This document shows, one piece after another, positions 34,965 to 42,780 of a stretch of 64,000 nt of DNA. The position numbers and the translations under genes were made by a program. Every line of letters begins with the position of its first letter. Position 1 is the stretch's first letter. Source of the DNA: Bacillus sp. B1-b2 (GTDB lineage Bacteria; Bacillota; Bacilli; Bacillales; Cytobacillaceae); contig NZ_WEHU01000010.1 in the NCBI RefSeq assembly GCF_009183415.1, positions 1 to 64,000 on the forward strand, read 5' to 3'. A model generated the notes under the pieces. It saw nothing but the letters and a program-made list of their open reading frames with translations, ran no database searches and was not told where the DNA came from.

Positions 34965-35649
34965 TTACAACCACCGTTTCATCAAATTTATACCCCACTC
35001 CCCATACTGTGTGAAGAAATGGTTGATTTTCTCTAGCTATTTTTCTTCTGAGCCTTTTAATATGGACATCCACTGTTCGATCATCTCCATAAAATTGAAA
35101 GCCCCAAACCTGCTGTAGTATTTGATCGCGTGAGAATACCTGTTTAGGGTACTGCACAAAGAATGCCAATAAGTCAAACTCCTTTGGTGTTAAGCCAGTT
35201 ACAGGCAAATTGTCTACAACTACTTCTCTTGTGTTCTTATCTACTTTTACTATACTGCTATCTATTATTGTTTCTGATTCAATAGGATTACCTTTTCTTC
35301 TGAAAACTGCCTTTATTCTCGCAATTAATGCTAAGGGACTAAATGGCTTGGAAACAAAATCATCTGCTCCCATCTCGAGCCCAAGCACTTGATCAGATTC
35401 TGTATCCTTTGCAGTCAACATAATAATAGGTGTAGAATTGTCATTTTCTCTTATTTTACGGCATATGGTGATTCCATCTAAACCTGGAAGCATCCAATCT
35501 AATATAATCATATCATATTTATTTTCCATCAAATGATTGTAACCTTCTGTTCCATTATGAATAAAGGTAGACTGAAAATCTTCCTTTAAGAAAAACATGG
35601 AAAGCATGGAACAAACACTCTCATTATCTTCTATCACTAAAATGTTCAT
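34954..35649 (-). CDS. OmpR/PhoB-family response regulator
   Basis: 231 aa. The receiver domain (1-~115) has acidic ED at 8-9, phospho-acceptor Asp in MIILDWMLPGLDG (~D51), T in MLTAKD and Lys in SKPFSP. The C-terminal winged helix (~135-228) has LTPKEFDLLAFFVQYPKQV and RTVDVHIKRLRRKI, then TVWGVGYKF. GAAGGGGAAC precedes the ATG. It forms an operon with the kinase. The 11-bp-phased repeats before htrA are a plausible target. Confidence 0.94.
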   Translation of the reverse strand: MNILVIEDNESVCSMLSMFFLKEDFQSTFIHNGTEGYNHLMENKYDMIILDWMLPGLDGITICRKIRENDNSTPIIMLTAKDTESDQVLGLEMGADDFVSKPFSPLALIARIKAVFRRKGNPIESETIIDSSIVKVDKNTREVVVDNLPVTGLTPKEFDLLAFFVQYPKQVFSRDQILQQVWGFQFYGDDRTVDVHIKRLRRKIARENQPFLHTVWGVGYKFDETVVVNED

Positions 35650-35792
35650 AGATTTGTTCCCCTTCTATTAAAGAATCATACTCTCATTAAACCCGTATTT
35701 TCTAATGGAAGCAATATGAAGGGCGGATGTTTAATGGATTGTTCATGGATAGGAAATAATTTGTTCATAATCTCTAGGAAATGACTTCCCTA

Positions 35793-35833
35793 TAAAAAAA
35801 GCCACCAAAGACTTATTATCTTTTAATGGCTTT
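35793..35833 (-). terminator. Terminator of the sugar kinase gene
   Basis: AAAGCCA (35798-35804) pairs with TGGCTTT (35827-35833), with inner AAAGA/TCTTT. On the minus strand it is followed by TTTTTTTATA. Confidence 0.85.
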
Positions 35834-35845
35834 AATGGTTATTCA

Positions 35846-36733
35846 TTATTTTTGTTGCTCTTTATATACTTTTTCTGCTAGCAATATGCCACCTGTAATT
35901 CCAGCATTATCACCTAGTCCTGGTCTAATAATGTACTCATGTAAATGAGTAGTAACCTGTGGATAAGGGACATAACCATTTAATAGGTCCTGAAGGTGTT
36001 GGTATACGTGCTTTAGTACATGCTCCTGGTTCATGACACCACCACCAAGGATAATTTTCTTTGGAGAGAGAATTAATATGTATTGCATCAATGCCTGTGC
36101 CATATAATACCCTTCCATTTCCCAGACCTCTTCCTGGTCTCCTAGGTTAAAAGCCTTATCGCCCCATCTTTCTTCAATAGCTGGTCCTGCTGCTAGTCCT
36201 TCTAGACAATCTCCATGATAGGGGCATCTTCCTTTATAAGCATCTTTTGGATGTCTCCTAACCAATATATGACCCATTTCAGGATGTGTTAGTCCTTGAA
36301 GTAATTCTCCATTTATATAAGCACCTGCGCCAATTCCTGTTCCTACCGTAATATAGAGACAACTATCTACCCCTTTAGCTGCTCCTAGTACTGCCTCTCC
36401 CATTGCTGCTATATTAACATCTGTATTAAATCCAATTGGTATTTGGAACTCCTTCTGAACGGCTTGTAGGAGAGGGAAGTCCTTCCAAGCTGTTTTTGGG
36501 GTTGTAGTAATGTTTCCATAGGTAGGGCTATCTTTATCCACATCAATCGGACCAAAAGAACCAATTCCAATTGCTTCTACAGAGTGTTTTTTAAAAAAGG
36601 AAATCACTTCTGGCATTGTTTCATCTGGAGTAGTTGTTGGAATAGAGACTCTTTCTTTTATTGCTCCTGTCACATCCCCAACTGCACATACAAATTTTGT
36701 TCCACCTGCTTCAATTGCACCAAATAAAGTCAT
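35846..36733 (-). CDS. scrK: ROK-family fructokinase
   Basis: 295 aa; phosphorylates fructose (or a related hexose) with ATP in the cytoplasm. ROK landmarks: IEAGGTKFVCAVGD near the start, TVGTGIGAGAYINGELLQG, HPEMGHILV, and a zinc-binding cluster H-x-K-D-A-Y-K-G-R-C-P-Y-H-G-D-C-L-E-G (His, Cys, His, Cys). The D of FNTDVNIAA is the catalytic base. This set matches bacterial ROK fructokinases (ScrK; B. subtilis GmuE/YdhR). AAAGGGAG precedes the ATG. It lies 59 bp after the dehydrogenase gene, probably in one operon. Confidence 0.9.
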   Translation of the reverse strand: MTLFGAIEAGGTKFVCAVGDVTGAIKERVSIPTTTPDETMPEVISFFKKHSVEAIGIGSFGPIDVDKDSPTYGNITTTPKTAWKDFPLLQAVQKEFQIPIGFNTDVNIAAMGEAVLGAAKGVDSCLYITVGTGIGAGAYINGELLQGLTHPEMGHILVRRHPKDAYKGRCPYHGDCLEGLAAGPAIEERWGDKAFNLGDQEEVWEMEGYYMAQALMQYILILSPKKIILGGGVMNQEHVLKHVYQHLQDLLNGYVPYPQVTTHLHEYIIRPGLGDNAGITGGILLAEKVYKEQQK

Positions 36734-36792
36734 TACTCTCGCTCCCTTTACTAGTAATCTTCTAGTTATATTTGCAGTTCTTTATTCATGGA

Positions 36793-37782
36793 TTACTTCG
36801 AGTCAGCAGGATAAACAATTCCGGTTTGCCTTCTTACTTCATCCATAATTTCTATTACTTGTAGAGACACTTCATAAGAGTTAATGGAAGATTCCTGTTT
36901 CCCATTGTTTATTAAATCAATAAATTCCTTTGCTTCATAATACATAGATTCCTCTTTTTGCGGTCGAGTAATATCTACTTTCTCCCCATTACGATATAAC
37001 AGCTCGACTTTTGTTGGTGTATTCATTTGATTGATGATTATGTTTCCATCTTCTCCTTGAATTTCAGAAGGGACATAAGAATTGGTAATTTTAGAATACA
37101 TAATCACAATGTCTTTATCTTCATAATTCATTATAATACTGCCTTGCCCATCTACGCCTGTTTCTAATAGATAACTATTAGCATTAATTGCTCTTGGTTT
37201 TCCAAAAAGGCTAACCATCGGATAAATACAATAAACACCTATATCCATTAATGCTCCATTAGATAATTCTGGCTTAAAAGCATTGAGAACATTTCCTTCT
37301 CTATAAGCGTCGTAACGTGATGAGTATTGACAATAGCTTATAAATGCCCGACGAATAGTACCTAAGTTCGCAAGATGCTCTTCGATGGTTTGAAAATTTG
37401 GAAGAAAAGTTGTCTTTAAGGCTTCCATTAGTAATGTATTATTTTCCTTAGCAGTTACAATCATTTTTCTTGCTTCAGTGGCATTAGATGCAAATGCTTT
37501 TTCTGTTAAGACATGTTTCTTATTCTTTAAGAAGGTAATAGCTTGCTCTGCATGAAAAGCATTAGGGCTCGCAATGTACACCGCATCAAATGTATCACTT
37601 TTTGCCATTTTCTCTAAATCTGTATATGTATATGTAGCATTATATTTATCCGCAAACGCTTTCGCTTTATCCAATGTTCTAGAGTATACTGCCGTTAATT
37701 GAAAGTCCTCGATACTAGTTGCAGCCTGAATAAATGCTTCTGTGATCCAATTAGTTCCTACTATTCCAAAACGAACGCTCAT
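36793..37782 (-). CDS. Gfo/Idh/MocA-family NAD(P)-dependent oxidoreductase
   Basis: 329 aa. The N-terminal Rossmann domain begins FGIVGTNWITEAFIQAA and continues with FDAVYIASPNAFHAEQAI and the family's TEKAFAS (E-K-P-like) motif. The C-terminal alpha/beta domain has GALMDIGVYCIYPM, which carries the usual active-site Asp-x-G-x-Y/H region. Substrate is probably a sugar, inositol or derivative; the neighbouring ROK kinase supports sugar use. AGGAGGATCC precedes the ATG. Confidence 0.85.
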   Translation of the reverse strand: MSVRFGIVGTNWITEAFIQAATSIEDFQLTAVYSRTLDKAKAFADKYNATYTYTDLEKMAKSDTFDAVYIASPNAFHAEQAITFLKNKKHVLTEKAFASNATEARKMIVTAKENNTLLMEALKTTFLPNFQTIEEHLANLGTIRRAFISYCQYSSRYDAYREGNVLNAFKPELSNGALMDIGVYCIYPMVSLFGKPRAINANSYLLETGVDGQGSIIMNYEDKDIVIMYSKITNSYVPSEIQGEDGNIIINQMNTPTKVELLYRNGEKVDITRPQKEESMYYEAKEFIDLINNGKQESSINSYEVSLQVIEIMDEVRRQTGIVYPADSK

Positions 37783-38113
37783 AAGGATCCTCCTATCATT
37801 ATGTAGAATTATTGTATACCAGTGTCTTTATTTTCTATGTAATACACAAAAAAAGCAATATTGAATAGGTATTTTTATCTTTTGAAAATATGGTTACATG
37901 AAGAATTAATAGATAGCCTATTAGGGTTTTACGAGGGGACCTCATATAAAGTGTTATTACGGAGTGCGCTTTGAGAAATGGGTTGTTAAACCTTGTTTCT
38001 TTGTTTTCAAATGGAATACTGGAGTAATGGGCTTTGATTCCTCTTCTCTCATGCTTATCAATTATTTTATAGAGAATCATTCATATGCTACTTATAAGTT
38101 TAATATAAACAAA

Positions 38114-38416
38114 GAGCCCCCACATAGTGGAAGCTCTCAGGCTGTCGAGAAACCCCTCAATGTAATAGAGGGAGAATATAAAGTAGTATATTTAATCAAG
38201 CCACTGAATAAGGGGATGATTTACGTTACAGGGGTTCGCTTTCCGTGGGGCTCGCGCTGAGCCGCGGTCTGCCTTTGGCCTGCAGGGTCTCAGCTGTCTC
38301 ACAGATCCCACAGGAGTCTCACCCCTTCCACTCCAGTCATCTTGATAAAAATTCTATTTGATCTTTCTATTATACTTTTTCTACAAGCTGAGAGCCTCCA
38401 CATAGTGGAAGCTCTC
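38114..38416. mobile_element. MITE-like non-autonomous element with imperfect 39-bp terminal inverted repeats
   Basis: Two 39-bp ends (38114-38152 and 38378-38416) are imperfect inverted repeats of each other, and each holds its own small palindrome. They also share a 20-bp exact direct repeat, CCACATAGTGGAAGCTCTCA (38120-38139 and 38398-38417). The interior is GC-rich (38230-38330) and folds on itself (GGGGTTCGC...TTTCCGTGGG against CCCACAGGAGTCTCACCCC). It encodes no credible protein. From memory, closely similar GC-rich palindromic units recur between genes in many Bacillaceae. Confidence 0.65.
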
Positions 38417-38438
38417 ATTAGTTATCTATTACTAAATC

Positions 38439-38744
38439 TTAATAATGTACGTGACCTGATGTCATTACCCAGATTGTTCCTCCAGCAACTACAATTGCAC
38501 AGAAGAATGCGTAAATAATATTAATAGTTTGTACTTTTCCTTCACCTTCTGTTAAATGCATAAACATAAATAACTGAAGAATCGCTTGAATCACTGCTAA
38601 TGCTCCGATAATCCACATTACAGTTACGATAGGAAGATCAGTGTACAATTTTGCTGCTACTGCTGCAAAGGTGAGTAATAAAGATACGATGAATCCTGCA
38701 AGATGTCCTACAGGGAACTTTTCATTTTCATGATTTTTCGCCAT
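38439..38744 (-). CDS. qoxD: Cytochrome aa3 quinol oxidase subunit IV
   Basis: 101 aa with three transmembrane helices (LAGFIVSLLLTFAAVAAKLY; VTVMWIIGALAVIQAILQLFMFMHL; IIYAFFCAIVVAGGTIWVM), the CyoD/QoxD/CtaF family layout with FMHL in the second helix. It assists assembly of the proton-pumping menaquinol oxidase. AGGGGGGTAAT precedes the ATG. Last of four qox genes. Confidence 0.95.
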   Translation of the reverse strand: MAKNHENEKFPVGHLAGFIVSLLLTFAAVAAKLYTDLPIVTVMWIIGALAVIQAILQLFMFMHLTEGEGKVQTINIIYAFFCAIVVAGGTIWVMTSGHVHY

Positions 38745-38759
38745 TTGTTATTACCCCCC

Positions 38760-39359
38760 TTATTGTATCCTAGCAAGATAAACGAATGTAAAGATAAAGA
38801 TCCACACAACGTCTAGGAAATGCCAATATAAACTGATAATAAATGTTTTACGAGCAGTAGTTGGTGTTAAGCCGTGTTTAACTAATTGGATAATAATTAG
38901 TATTGCCCAACCAATACCCATAGAAACGTGCAATCCGTGTGTTCCTAGCAATACAAAGAATGCAGAAAGGAATGCACTTGTTTGCATTGTAGCACCTTCA
39001 TGAACATAATGAACGAATTCATTTACTTCCACAAATACGAAACCTGCACCTAATAAAAGTGTAATGATTAACCATGTTAATAAACCTTTTAAGTTTTGTT
39101 TACGCATGTACCATATCGCTACACCACATGTGAAACTACTAGTTAATAGTAATAATGTCTCAATCATTACATCTTTTAATTTAAACAATTCTGCTGGAGT
39201 AGGTCCGCCTGCGAAGTTATCCTTAAGAGAACCGTAAGCTGCGAATAAAGTAGCGAAAAGCACTACTTCCGCTCCTAAAAAGATCCAGAAGCCTAGAATA
39301 TTTAAACGGTTTTGTTCTGTTTGGTATTCTAACGGTAAGGATGTATCGACTTTTGCCAT
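38760..39359 (-). CDS. qoxC: Cytochrome aa3 quinol oxidase subunit III
   Basis: 199 aa, five transmembrane helices. Family motifs: LGFWIFLGAEVVLFATLFAAY near the start, LLTSSFTCGVAIW, LGTHGLHVSMGI and ISLYWHFLDVVWIFIFTFVYL. The W-H-F-x-D-x-V-W motif is conserved in subunit III of heme-copper oxidases. Its ATG shares a base with the qoxB stop (TAATG), giving tight coupling. Confidence 0.96.
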   Translation of the reverse strand: MAKVDTSLPLEYQTEQNRLNILGFWIFLGAEVVLFATLFAAYGSLKDNFAGGPTPAELFKLKDVMIETLLLLTSSFTCGVAIWYMRKQNLKGLLTWLIITLLLGAGFVFVEVNEFVHYVHEGATMQTSAFLSAFFVLLGTHGLHVSMGIGWAILIIIQLVKHGLTPTTARKTFIISLYWHFLDVVWIFIFTFVYLARIQ

Positions 39360-41311
39360 TATTTCTCACCTCTCCATGCACGTTCCGTTTTCTTAATAAC
39401 ATCCAATTTAATATGGAAGCCATCATCATAGTCAAAGGAACGAATAATTAAACAAGCGAAGATTCCTAAAGTAAAGATAATTGTCGGAATAAACCACTCA
39501 AATACCATAAAGAATCCTACTACTAAGAATACACCACCCATAATGATTGGAAGACCAGAATTACTTGGCATGTGTATCTCTTTTAATTCTTTTTCATCTA
39601 ATGTTAAGCCTTCATTACGTTTTTTCATGTGCCAGAAAGCATCAAGTTCTTTTACTTCTGGAGTGATTGCAAAGTTATATGGCTGTACTGGAGAAGCAGT
39701 ATGCCATTCTAAAGTACGAGCATTCCATGGATCTGTTGAGTTCTTTCTGCTTGCATAACGAGTGCTGTAGTAAATGTTATATACGAACACAGCGAAACCT
39801 GCTGCTAAGATTAATGAACCGATAGCAGATACTAAGAATAATGGTCCAAATCCAGACTCAGCTGAGAATGTATATGAACGTCTAACTGCACCTTTTAGTC
39901 CTAAGAAGAACATAGGCATAAATGTTACGTTAAAACCAATATTAAATAACCAGAAGTGCCATTTACCAATACGTTCGTTTAATGTATAACCGAACATTTT
40001 TGGCCACCAGTAGTAGAATCCAGCAAATACTGCGTATACTACACCAGGAATCAACACATAATGGAAGTGGGCAACTAAGAATAAAGTATTATGGTATTGA
40101 TAGTCAGCAGCTGCCATTGCAAGCATTACCCCTGTTACTCCCCCAATAGTGAAGGTTGGAATAAATGCTAAAGACCACAGCATTGCATTCGTAAATTCGA
40201 TACGGCCTTTTCTCATTGTAAATAGCCAGTTAAAGATTTTAACCCCTGTTGGAATCGCAATTAACATAGTTGTGATAGAGAAAACAGAGTTTACAACTGG
40301 ACCTGAACCCATTGTGTAGAAATGGTGAACCCAAACTACCATACTTAAAATAGCAATACCTACAATAGAAACCACCATTGAACCATATCCAAATAAACGT
40401 TTTCTAGAGAAAGTAGAAATAATTTCAGAGAACATACCGAATGCTGGTAGGATAACGATATAAACCTCTGGATGTCCCCATAACCAGAATAAGTTATTCC
40501 AAAGCATCGCATTTCCTCCACCAGAAATCGTGAAGAAATGAGTTCCGAATAAACGATCAAAAGTCATTAATGCTAAAGCTACTGTAAGAATTGGGAAAGC
40601 AAAAACAATAATGATGTTTGTAACTAATGCTGTCCATGTGAACATTGGCATTTTCAATAATGTCATGCCTTTTGCACGCATTTTTAAGATAGTTACAATA
40701 AAGTTAATACCTGTCATAAGTGTACCAATACCAGCTATCTGTAAAGCGATAGCGTAGAAGTTATTACCTACACCTGGTGTAAATTCCTTACCTGCAAGCG
40801 GGAAGTAAGATGTCCAACCTGCATCTGGAGAACCACCAATAACGAAAGAAATGTTAAACAACATTGCTCCACTAAATGTTAACCAAAAGCTTAGTGCATT
40901 TAATTGTGGGAAAGCAACATCTCTTGCTCCAATTTGTAAAGGAATAACAACGTTCATTAAACCGATTAGTGCTGGCATCGCCATGAATAAAATCATGATT
41001 ACACCATGTGTTGTAAATACTTCGTTATAATGCTGAGCATCTAAAAAGTCCATTTCTGGAGCAGCTGTTTGATATTTCATCATCAAACCATCTATTCCTC
41101 CACGGAAGAACATTAATACAGCTACAATTATATACATAATACCTATTTTCTTATGATCGACTGTTGTTAACCATTCAGTCCATAGATATTTCCACTTTTT
41201 AAAATAAGTAACACCGACCACAACTGCAATCATCGTTAAGATAATTCCTATTTGTGCTCCAAGTATTAATGGATCGCCAGTGATAACTATATCTTCCCAC
41301 TTAATGTTCAT
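39359..41311 (-). CDS. qoxB: Cytochrome aa3 quinol oxidase subunit I
   Basis: The catalytic subunit, 650 aa, which reduces O2 to water and pumps protons. Metal ligands are all visible: heme a His102 (TTHG), CuB His280 cross-linked to Tyr284 (GHPEVY), His329-His330 (WVHHFYTMG), heme a3 His415 and heme a His417 (VAHFHY). The length equals B. subtilis QoxB. The ATG at 41311 has GGAGGTG about 6 nt upstream and overlaps qoxA by 11 nt; a start 9 codons further up lies before that site. Confidence 0.97.
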   Translation of the reverse strand: MNIKWEDIVITGDPLILGAQIGIILTMIAVVVGVTYFKKWKYLWTEWLTTVDHKKIGIMYIIVAVLMFFRGGIDGLMMKYQTAAPEMDFLDAQHYNEVFTTHGVIMILFMAMPALIGLMNVVIPLQIGARDVAFPQLNALSFWLTFSGAMLFNISFVIGGSPDAGWTSYFPLAGKEFTPGVGNNFYAIALQIAGIGTLMTGINFIVTILKMRAKGMTLLKMPMFTWTALVTNIIIVFAFPILTVALALMTFDRLFGTHFFTISGGGNAMLWNNLFWLWGHPEVYIVILPAFGMFSEIISTFSRKRLFGYGSMVVSIVGIAILSMVVWVHHFYTMGSGPVVNSVFSITTMLIAIPTGVKIFNWLFTMRKGRIEFTNAMLWSLAFIPTFTIGGVTGVMLAMAAADYQYHNTLFLVAHFHYVLIPGVVYAVFAGFYYWWPKMFGYTLNERIGKWHFWLFNIGFNVTFMPMFFLGLKGAVRRSYTFSAESGFGPLFLVSAIGSLILAAGFAVFVYNIYYSTRYASRKNSTDPWNARTLEWHTASPVQPYNFAITPEVKELDAFWHMKKRNEGLTLDEKELKEIHMPSNSGLPIIMGGVFLVVGFFMVFEWFIPTIIFTLGIFACLIIRSFDYDDGFHIKLDVIKKTERAWRGEK

Positions 41312-42239
41312 CGCTTTCACCTCCGTCTGTTTCACCATTGTTTAATTCATCTTCAAATGTTCTACCTGGGTAACCATGAACACGATATAACTCTGGATTT
41401 AAATAGTAGTTATCGTCTCCACCTTTACTGTGGTCAATCCATTCTAAGTGAGTATTAGAGAAAGTCATACGACCTAAATGTGTAGGTGTTAAAATTTCTT
41501 TATATTTTTCTTCTGTTAACTTCGGAGCAGAATCTTTAACTTCTTCAACCCACTCATTATAGTCTTCTACTGATTTAGCTTCTACTTCAAATTTCATCTC
41601 TGAGTAGCCTTTTCCGTTAAAGTTTGTATTTTGTCCTTCATACGAACCTTCGTTATCAGCTACTACATATAAATCTGTTTCAGCACCATACATAGTGTAT
41701 TTTTGTCCCGCTAAAGCTGGAATCCACATAGACTGCATAGTACCTGCAGATGTCATTTTAAATTCAACAGGAACTCCTGCTGGAATGTTAACATAGTTAA
41801 CTGTTTCAATTCCCTCTTCTGGATAACTGAAAATCCATTTCCAGTCAGCTGAAGTAACATTAATAACAACTGGTTCCATATCCTTATAATCCTCTGGTAT
41901 TTCCTCTAGTGCATAGATTGTTTTTACCGTTGGAATTGTAAGTGCGATAATAATTAAGAAAGGAATAACAGTCCATACAATTTCTAACTTTGTACTTCCA
42001 TGTTCTTCTGGATCATATTTTGCATTTTTTCTTGAAGCACGGTATTTCCAAACGATTGTTCCAAAGAGTGCAAACACTACAAGACATACAATAGCCATTA
42101 AAACAATAGACCAATTAATTAAGTGCATAATATTTCTTGCTACAGGGCCTTGTGGGTCAAAAACCACCAATGATTCACATCCACTTAAGATGAATGCAGG
42201 AACAATTGCCAAAAGTGATACTAAAAATCCCTTTTTCAT
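41301..42239 (-). CDS. qoxA: Cytochrome aa3 quinol oxidase subunit II (lipoprotein)
   Basis: 312 aa with a lipoprotein signal ending LSGC (Cys ~21), two transmembrane helices and a cupredoxin domain. The CuA Cys and His ligands of cytochrome-c oxidases are absent: the corresponding loop reads G-S-Y-E-G-Q-N-T-N-F-N-G-K-G. That marks a quinol rather than cytochrome-c oxidase. W-K-W-I-F-S-Y-P-E and M-Q-S-M-W-I-P-A-L are family motifs. The ATG at 42239 has AAGGAG upstream; longer in-frame starts lack a site. First gene of qoxABCD. Confidence 0.97.
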   Translation of the reverse strand: MKKGFLVSLLAIVPAFILSGCESLVVFDPQGPVARNIMHLINWSIVLMAIVCLVVFALFGTIVWKYRASRKNAKYDPEEHGSTKLEIVWTVIPFLIIIALTIPTVKTIYALEEIPEDYKDMEPVVINVTSADWKWIFSYPEEGIETVNYVNIPAGVPVEFKMTSAGTMQSMWIPALAGQKYTMYGAETDLYVVADNEGSYEGQNTNFNGKGYSEMKFEVEAKSVEDYNEWVEEVKDSAPKLTEEKYKEILTPTHLGRMTFSNTHLEWIDHSKGGDDNYYLNPELYRVHGYPGRTFEDELNNGETDGGESDEH

Positions 42240-42372
42240 TAGTACAGCTCCTTCCGTTTTCTTTTTAAATGTTAAATTATTCACAGAATGTTCAATGTTT
42301 TGTCATAAAACATTCATATTAAATAGGTAAAATATATATTATTACTACCTGTATGATGATATCATATCCGTA

Positions 42373-42425
42373 ACATTTTAAATGTGACAAAAAACGTAAG
42401 GATATTTTTTCCAAATGTCACATTT
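42373..42425. promoter_or_regulatory. Paired palindromes upstream of qoxA
   Basis: ACATTTTAAATGT (42373-42385) and AAATGTCACATTT (42413-42425) are each palindromes about 40 bp apart centre to centre. Outer arms AAATGTGACA and TGTCACATTT are also exact complements. TGTGA/TCACA half-sites suggest a redox or respiratory regulator (Rex, Fnr, ResD), unproven. The rest of 42426-42721 shows nothing recognisable. Confidence 0.45.
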
Positions 42426-42721
42426 CTGCATAAAATGTATTGATATTGTATCAACTTGATTATTATAGCAGATGCTCCTATTAAAATCTATGTTCTCCGT
42501 CACACCTTGGACATTTTTAGAGGCATATTTTATATCCAATTCTCCCTCTACTTCCCAATTTAAACGGTTACACTCCTATTATAAATGACTATTATTATCT
42601 TTTCTATCAATAACTACTATTTAATCATTTCAATCTACTTTCTAGATATTAGTTCGCTATTACATTTATCACCCCACAACATTATTACATGCTCATTTCC
42701 TCTATAAGCTACATATAAATA

Positions 42722-42767
42722 TAGCCAGAGACGTAAACCTTATACTAAAAGGTAATATCTCTGGCTA
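42722..42767 (-). terminator. Terminator of the class A PBP gene
   Basis: TAGCCAGAGA (42722-42731) pairs with TCTCTGGCTA (42758-42767), with an inner ACCTT/AAGGT stem. On the minus strand it is followed by TATTTATATT. Confidence 0.8.
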
Positions 42768-42780
42768 AGCTTTATTCTAG

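Noticed and set aside
37964-38260. 98-codon plus-strand ORF
   Set aside because: It runs into the MITE-like GC-rich element, has no ribosome binding site and no protein-like pattern; judged non-coding.
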